Positions 59,601 to 64,000 of a stretch of DNA of 64,000 bases are shown here, piece after piece. Both the position numbers and the translations under genes were made by a program. The stretch is from contig JASANG010002151.1 in NCBI GenBank assembly GCA_030248215.1, positions 1-64,000 of the forward strand, written 5' to 3'. The DNA is from Enoplolaimus lenunculus. Its lineage: Eukaryota; Nematoda; Enoplea; Enoplida; Thoracostomopsidae. The notes beneath the pieces are model-generated. The model had not been told where the DNA came from. It did no database searches and saw only the letters and a program-made list of their open reading frames with translations. Every line of letters starts with the position of its first letter. Within the stretch, counting starts at the first letter, position 1.

Positions 59601-62600
59601 CCTCAATATACACTGACAGGCTTTGCGAATCAAGTATTGCGAGTGCAAACATTTGAAGAATGTTTGAACGAATGCATTGTTGCTCAAGATACGTTTGGCA
59701 TAAATTGCAAATCAGGAATGTTTTATTTTGTTACGGTACGTTTTTCATTATTTTTAAGGCCAATGTAAAGAACAGGGGCAGCAACAGTATTATAAACATA
59801 TGCCTAAGCCTAAGCCTAAGCCTACGCCTAAACCTAAGCGTAAGCCTAAACCTAAACCTAAGCCTAAGCCAAGCAAAAAAATTGTCTAAAGCTTAAGCTT
59901 ACTGTATAACAGTTCGGCATAAAAACGTTCTGCCCCTGATTTTTACATGGACCATTTTTAGTATAGAAATACTTAATTGAAAGTTGTTCATTTTTGCTAA
60001 AATATTGCAAAAAAATCAACGCCCATATTGTCAAATGCATATGGCACCTATCACCAGTTAGTTTTAATAGGTTTTCAAACTAACGAACTGCTGCAATAGC
60101 AAATCTCAAAATTTGCAAGAAGTAGAGTAAAATAAAAATAAAACATGTACCGCGCATTAATAACTTTCCTACACCATGTCATTCTTTTTAAGCCGTTGGG
60201 CCCATGTAAAGATCCGGGGGCGGGGCGTTTTTCTTTGGGACTGCAATAGAGTAAGCTTAAGTTTTAGACAAATTTTCTTTGCTTGGCTTAGGCTTAGGTT
60301 TAGACTTAGGCTTAGGAATATGCTCGTTCTTACGCTTAGAGCTTAGGCTTACGAGTATGCTTATAATACTGTTCCGGCCCTATCTTTTTCAGCCAGCAGT
60401 TGAAATTAATCTCTATTGACAGTCTCGTTATTTTCAAAACATGCGCTATGCTCTTAGCCCCTGCCGCGTTTTGAATAATATTTTACCAATTTTCAACGAT
60501 GTTGATTTCACAAAAACATTGCTTTGCTAAATGTACGCGCCATCGTAAAGAACAGGGGCGGAACAGTATTATAAGCATATTCCTACGCCTAAGTTTAAGC
60601 CTAAGCCTAAGCCAAGCAAAAAAAAATTAGTCTAAAGCTTTTAAGCTTACTCTATTCTAGTCTCACAGAAAAAGTCTCCGCCCCTGATCTTTACATGGGC
60701 CAATGTACATAATAATTTTTCATTTATCAAACTGTTTTTCTGGTGCTAAAAAGAAGCAAGTATTTTGTACGTAAAAATTTTCAAAATTATTTCACACGCA
60801 CGCATAAACCACAAATCGTTGCAAAAGTTGCAGTGAAAGTATGCCTTCTGCCAGTAAATCCCTGCAAGTAACTAAACCTAGAATTGTAAAACATTTGCAA
60901 AATTTAGACCAAATTTTTCTCGGTATCAGCAAGCATTGCACTGATTTAAAAACATATTCTTTCCGCTGAGCAATGTATAAAACAGGGTCGTAACACTGGT
61001 ATAAAGCATATTCTTGCGCCTAAGCCTAAAACTAAACAACAAACTAGGCTAAAGCCTAGGATTACTGTATTGCAGCGTGCAAACAACGTTCAGCCCCTGA
61101 TCTTTACATGGTTTCTTGCACTTATACACCGTTTATTGTGAATTACTTATACAGAATTAAATGGTGTGTTGAACTTATTGTAATCTGTGCGTTTATATCG
61201 TACCACTAACCGGTGGATGTTTACAGGAACCGGAAGAAGATAATTGTATTCTGAACGTCGAATCAAAGGATGATTATCCGGATTTGTTCGGAATTGATGA
61301 TCGAGGTGATATTGTCGATTATTTTGAACCTGACTGCGGTGCTGTCAATCTGAGGAATCGTAAGTGTCACCTAAAATCGTTTTACACAGCAAAAAATGGT
61401 GAATCAAATTGACTGTCTCCGAAATAGGCTTTTCCTGACTACACAGACTGAGTCAAATACCACTCAGCCAGAGTCAAATTGACGCAGGCGGAGTCGAATT
61501 TTGACTCAGTTTGTGTAGTCGGGAAAAGCCTATTTCGGAGAGAGTCAATTTGACTAACCATATTTTGCAGTGTACTATTACTGTTGTGTTGATTTGTTGA
61601 CTGTGCTATTCGTTGTAATTGTTACCAAAGTAATCTGATATAAAATACTGAAACCACGACGTAATGTTGTGAACAAAAATTGGCGTTGGCGACGGCCCAA
61701 TGACCAAAACTTTGCCCGTGTATAGTAACTCACGGTCGTATAAGCATATTCCCAAATCTAAGCCTAATCCTGTGCAAAAAAAATTAGTCTAAAGCTTTAG
61801 CTTACTCTATTGCAGTGTCGTGGACAAACGTTCCAGCTTTCAGGTATACATGGGTACAAAACGAGTACAAATAGGCGTTACATAAATGATATAAAATATA
61901 AACGTTAGTACACGATATCGACAAACGGCAATATAATGTTTTGATAAGAAAGATTAATATATTTCATCATTAATATTAATAAATGATTATTTAAAGTAAA
62001 AAATGAATAATATGAACAAATACCATAAAATTGTTCTTTTAGTTTGCATATTCGACCCGCATTTTTGTTGCTTTTTGATGCGCAAAACTGTGATTTTTGT
62101 GCAATTTTTAAAATCATACAATTGTTTCGTCTTAGAAGACAGTTTCGTTTTTTAATTACTGATTGACTTATCAACAATATTATCAAACGTCCCTACTAGA
62201 GGCTGACACGAAACTTATCCTATATAACAAATGAGCTATTGAATAAATTGTTAGAAAGAGAACATTTAATTGAAGGATCGCAGGATATCTCGATATATAT
62301 TTACATTTAATATGTATACAACATAATATATATATATATATATATATATTGAATGTACGTCTGAAACGGTCCCGTAAACGCCTTACCATGAGGGCCGGAT
62401 AGGGCCAAGGCTCTTGTTCGTTTCCTTAATAATTTTAGTTTATTGGGTGGTTGGTTTAGGTTTAGGTTACTAAAAGGCTGACGTAAGCCTAAACGAAGCT
62501 TTTCCTGCTTGTCGTAAGGTTTAGCTTAAACGTGAGCTTAAGCCTCCATCCTCAATATTAGAAAGTGTACAAGTGCCAAAATTGTCTCCTTGTTTGAATA

Positions 62601-63495
62601 GGAGAGATGGATGTTTTACGTTGTCCCCCAAGCATGCGTTTGCCCGAAAATGGCTGGATTTTGGAAATTTTTTGATATTTGAGTTTTCTTGCCCTTCTTT
62701 GGATATTTTACTACCAAATCAGAATTTTGGTGAAATGCGTTTTAAGGTTCCAAGGTCTTCCCCTAGAGAACCATTTTGTAAAATGTTGGCACACACAATT
62801 TGAGACTGTAAGTGTGTAAATTTTTTGACAAAAAATTTTTGGAATACTGTAGAGCTAATCTATAGCAGTTAAAACTCTAATTTTTAAAAACTTCAATTTG
62901 GGCGTGGAAAGTCCAGAGGAGGCACGAGAAGCTTAAATATGAAAAAATTTTAAAATCGAACCATTTCTGGGTAAAGGTACAGTGGAGAATAACGAATACT
63001 ACCTGAAAGATGCTTGCTGCCTGTTTTGGGTAACTAATCATATGCACCACACAATTTTAGAAATTGTTAATCACGTTTACGCTACATATCTAAACCGTAT
63101 AAGTACATATTTACCACGAGTCCTAAGGTATTATCGGTATCGGGAGCAGCCAGCTCACCTTGCTTTGAAATTAAATTTTTTATAATCAAATTTTTTCAAA
63201 TTAAACTTTCTAAAACTAAATTTTAAGATAAATTAAATTTTTTTTCTCATTAAATTTTTTTAAATTTATAATTTTTTAATATAATTTTTTTTAAATTAAT
63301 TTTTTTTAACGTGAAAATTTTTTTAAATAAATTTTTTAAATTTAAATTTTATTAAAATGAAATTTTGTTTAAATTAAATTTTTTTTTTCAAAATTCAAAT
63401 TTTCGTTTTTCCAGGTTTTCGTTCTGAAACAGTTCGATTCGAATCAAAGAAGACGGCGATTATCGCGTGCTGAACGTTTGGCAAGTGATGAAAAA
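56434..63495 (+). CDS. Tandem paralogue of the PAN/TSP1 gene, 3' part beyond the window
   Basis: Exons: 56434-56623, 57081-57377, 57893-58020, 58796-58943, 59560-59735, 61227-61359 and 63415-63495. Exon sizes and phases match PAN gene 1 one for one. The protein has a clear signal peptide (MLTIEKLLAIILLHLGLITG), a Gly/Pro/Tyr-rich stretch, then three PAN domains. Exon 7 carries the same basic motif as gene 1 (LSRAERLA against LTRAERLA), but it is out of frame with exon 6: relative to gene 1 it is two bases short after CGTTCT, and read in phase it hits TGA after about 20 codons. So the copy is either frame-broken before its TSP1 domain, or the assembly has an indel. The TSP1 exon should lie right of 64000. 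Confidence 0.8.
56624..57080. other. PAN gene 2, intron 1
   Basis: Shares ATTATTAAAGCTGTAACGC with the end of intron 1 of PAN gene 1 (45704 and 57034), showing that the duplication included introns. A G-type segment (TTGCAGTTGCAATTTG ... ACATGCACGTGTG) lies at 56955-57000. Confidence 0.6.
57081..57377 (+). CDS. PAN gene 2, exon 2: first PAN domain
   Basis: Acceptor TTTGTGTTTCAG; donor GTAAGC. DQQCFVGRTNCAIALALPF, ASCEDCAKLCQSLVAS, YKCRAAVYDHGYQTCDLFAI. Confidence 0.88.
57893..58020 (+). CDS. PAN gene 2, exon 3: second PAN domain, first half
   Basis: Acceptor CTTCCATTTCAG; donor GTCAGT. MCPSGQEPRFVKIEDATQDF, then TLTGSEAECIRYCKENK. Confidence 0.87.
58796..58943 (+). CDS. PAN gene 2, exon 4: second PAN domain, second half
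   Basis: Acceptor ATTATTTTGTAG; donor GTAAAA. DPQGNAIECRAFSVSGNQC, VEPRGDAILVNAPGTQYL, EKFCFP. Confidence 0.88.
59150..59272 (-). mobile_element. Family A degenerate copy
   Basis: GCATATGCCTGTGG, decayed TTAGGC/TTAGAT core, then TTTAACATGAGCC. Confidence 0.45.
59560..59735 (+). CDS. PAN gene 2, exon 5: third PAN domain, first half
   Basis: Acceptor TTTTTGTTTCAG; donor GTACGT. IAPCADVFERWPQYTLTGF, TFEECLNECIVAQDTFG, INCKSGMFYFVT. Confidence 0.87.
59759..59953 (+). mobile_element. Family A copy A21, 24 bp after a splice donor
   Basis: GGCCAATGTAAAGAACAGGG to TTTTTACATGGACC; flanks ATTTTTAA / ATTTTTAG, 7 of 8. Inserted just inside an intron of PAN gene 2. Confidence 0.87.
60022..60115. mobile_element. 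Family F fragment F8
   Basis: CCATATTGTCAAATGCATAT + GGCACCTATCACCAG, one end only. Confidence 0.55.
60199..60394 (-). mobile_element. Family A copy A22
   Basis: GGCCCATGTAAAGATCCGGG to CCCTATCTTTTTCAGCC; flanks AGCCGTTG / AGCAGTTG, 7 of 8. Confidence 0.85.
60539..60701 (+). mobile_element. Family A copy A23
   Basis: CGCCATCGTAAAGAACAGGG to CTTTACATGGGCC; flanks AATGTACG / AATGTACA, 7 of 8. Confidence 0.86.
60969..61112 (+). mobile_element. Family A copy A24, degraded ends
   Basis: AGCAATGTATAAAACAGGGT to CCCTGATCTTTACATGG. Confidence 0.72.
61227..61359 (+). CDS. PAN gene 2, exon 6: third PAN domain, second half
   Basis: Acceptor GATGTTTACAG; donor GTAAGT. EPEEDNCILNVESKDDYPD then LFGIDDRGDIVDYFEPDCG. 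Confidence 0.88.
61385..61572. mobile_element. Family D copy D7
   Basis: CACAGCAAAAAATGGTGAAT to ACCATATTTTGCAGTG, TA on both flanks; 25 bp after the exon 6 donor of PAN gene 2. Confidence 0.83.
61714..61851 (+). mobile_element. Family A copy A25, degraded
   Basis: CCCGTGTATAGTAACTCACG to CAGGTATACATGGG; short CCTAAG core. Confidence 0.65.
61852..62569. other. Intron sequence with a TA run, no gene
   Basis: AT-rich; (TA)n at about 62325-62350; GTTTAGGTTTAGGTTAC and GTAAGCCTAAACG words at 62450-62500 hint at a decayed B-type core. Confidence 0.35.
62570..62985. mobile_element. Element J3: fold-back related to J1
   Basis: Left arm GCGTTTGCCCGAAAATGGCT, right arm AATTTGGGCGTGGAAAGTCC and AAGCTTAAATATGAAAAAAT; the 270-bp centre found in J1 is absent. 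Confidence 0.55.
63165..63405. repeat. AAATTAAATTTTTT low-complexity tandem tract
   Basis: About 240 bp of near-pure A/T with a loose 25-30 bp period, ending just before exon 7 of PAN gene 2. Confidence 0.75.
63415..63495 (+). CDS. PAN gene 2, exon 7: basic linker, out of frame
   Basis: Acceptor TCGTTTTTCCAG; donor GTAACT. The conserved frame reads LKQFDSNQRRRRLSRAERLA + SDEK, but the phase carried over from exon 6 reads RFRSETVRFESKKTAIIAC then stop. Confidence 0.6.
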
Positions 63496-63642
63496 GTAAC
63501 TGGTTTATTTAATTCCTACAGTTTCTTTGTCGCTAGCATTTTTTTCTACCAATTAGCTGCATTTGGCCTCGTGTTATGTGTGCTTTTGGAGGAGCAAAAC
63601 AACTCACCGCCGTCACTCATTTTAACCCAATGCAATGGATCA

Positions 63643-63926
63643 CTGTTTATAAAAGAGTGTGCAACTGGGTACATTCTGTGTATAAACAATGTACCCGGCA
63701 TGCGTTGCATTTTTGTTCAACCCCCCTCAATGGGGAGGGGGTAAGCAGAGAGATAGACAGTATACTTAACACTACACCCCCCTTAAACAGAGGGGGGTTT
63801 CAATTTCCTCCCTTACTACGATATAAAACTGCATAAACTCCCCCTAAACAGAGGGGTAGGCCGAAAACGAACTGCCGGGTACATTCTTTAATACACTGAT
63901 GTACCCAGTTGCACACTCTTGTTATA
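63643..63926. mobile_element. Family I copy I3
   Basis: AAAGAGTGTGCAACTGGGTA and ACCCAGTTGCACACTCTTG inverted ends, with TTATA repeated outside. The interior carries paired CCCCTC...GAGGGG tracts (CTTAAACAGAGGGG three times). Confidence 0.7.
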
Positions 63927-64000
63927 AAGAGAGATCATCCACTCTTGAGTTAGCTGAACAGGTTACTGCTCTGATACTTTTACAGAAATGATAGGAACTT

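Noticed and set aside
1-64000. Retrovirus, LTR or other virus-like elements
   Set aside because: No reverse transcriptase, integrase, capsid or envelope motifs and no long terminal repeats were seen on either strand.

Overview
This is eukaryotic, AT-rich, repeat-dense genomic DNA, almost certainly from a nematode. TTAGGC, the nematode telomere hexamer, appears in dozens of short arrays. The genes are split by GT-AG introns and encode secreted proteins (DM13, PAN/Apple, TSP1, Cys-rich). No bacterial, viral or retroelement gene was recognised. Acceptors vary (TTTCAG, TTTTAG, TTTAAG, TTGAAG), so I do not place it near Caenorhabditis.

Genes, left to right. (1) 8248-9774 (+): a two-exon gene for a small secreted Cys-rich protein, resembling the chondroitin-proteoglycan-4 Cys pattern; its one intron holds two transposons. 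(2) 22710-35942 (+): a gene of about 13 kb for a Skeletor-like secreted protein. It has a long disordered N-terminus, two DM13 domains and the Skeletor-type C-terminal domain; no DOMON domain was found. Twelve exons are listed; eleven join in phase from the first large exon to the stop, and the 5' exon with the start codon was not found. (3) 44176-51870 (+): a secreted protein with three PAN/Apple domains, one thrombospondin type 1 repeat and a long basic tail, in nine exons. (4) 56434 to beyond the right edge (+): a tandem paralogue of gene 3 with the same exon phases; its seventh exon is out of frame relative to gene 3. Several weaker exon-like stretches are listed at low confidence (1152-1496, 12905-13214, 13831-14121, 28455-28695, 39495-39595, 40001-41638).

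Most of the remainder is short non-autonomous DNA transposons. Two sister families (called A and B here) start and end in GGCC, make 8-bp target duplications (hAT-like), and have a core of telomere-type TTAGGC/CCTAAG repeats; about 36 copies are listed. Families C and D have CACTG ends, often flanked by TA (Tc1/mariner-like), and are largely self-complementary. Families E, F, G, H, I, J, L, M, N and P are further inverted-repeat or dispersed repeats named only for this window. A tRNA-derived SINE family is also present. Many of these sit inside introns of genes 1-4, in places within about 30 bp of a splice site.

The most distinctive system is the A/B pair: transposons that carry and expand telomeric sequence into introns and intergenic DNA. 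All family letters are local labels; nothing was compared with a database.
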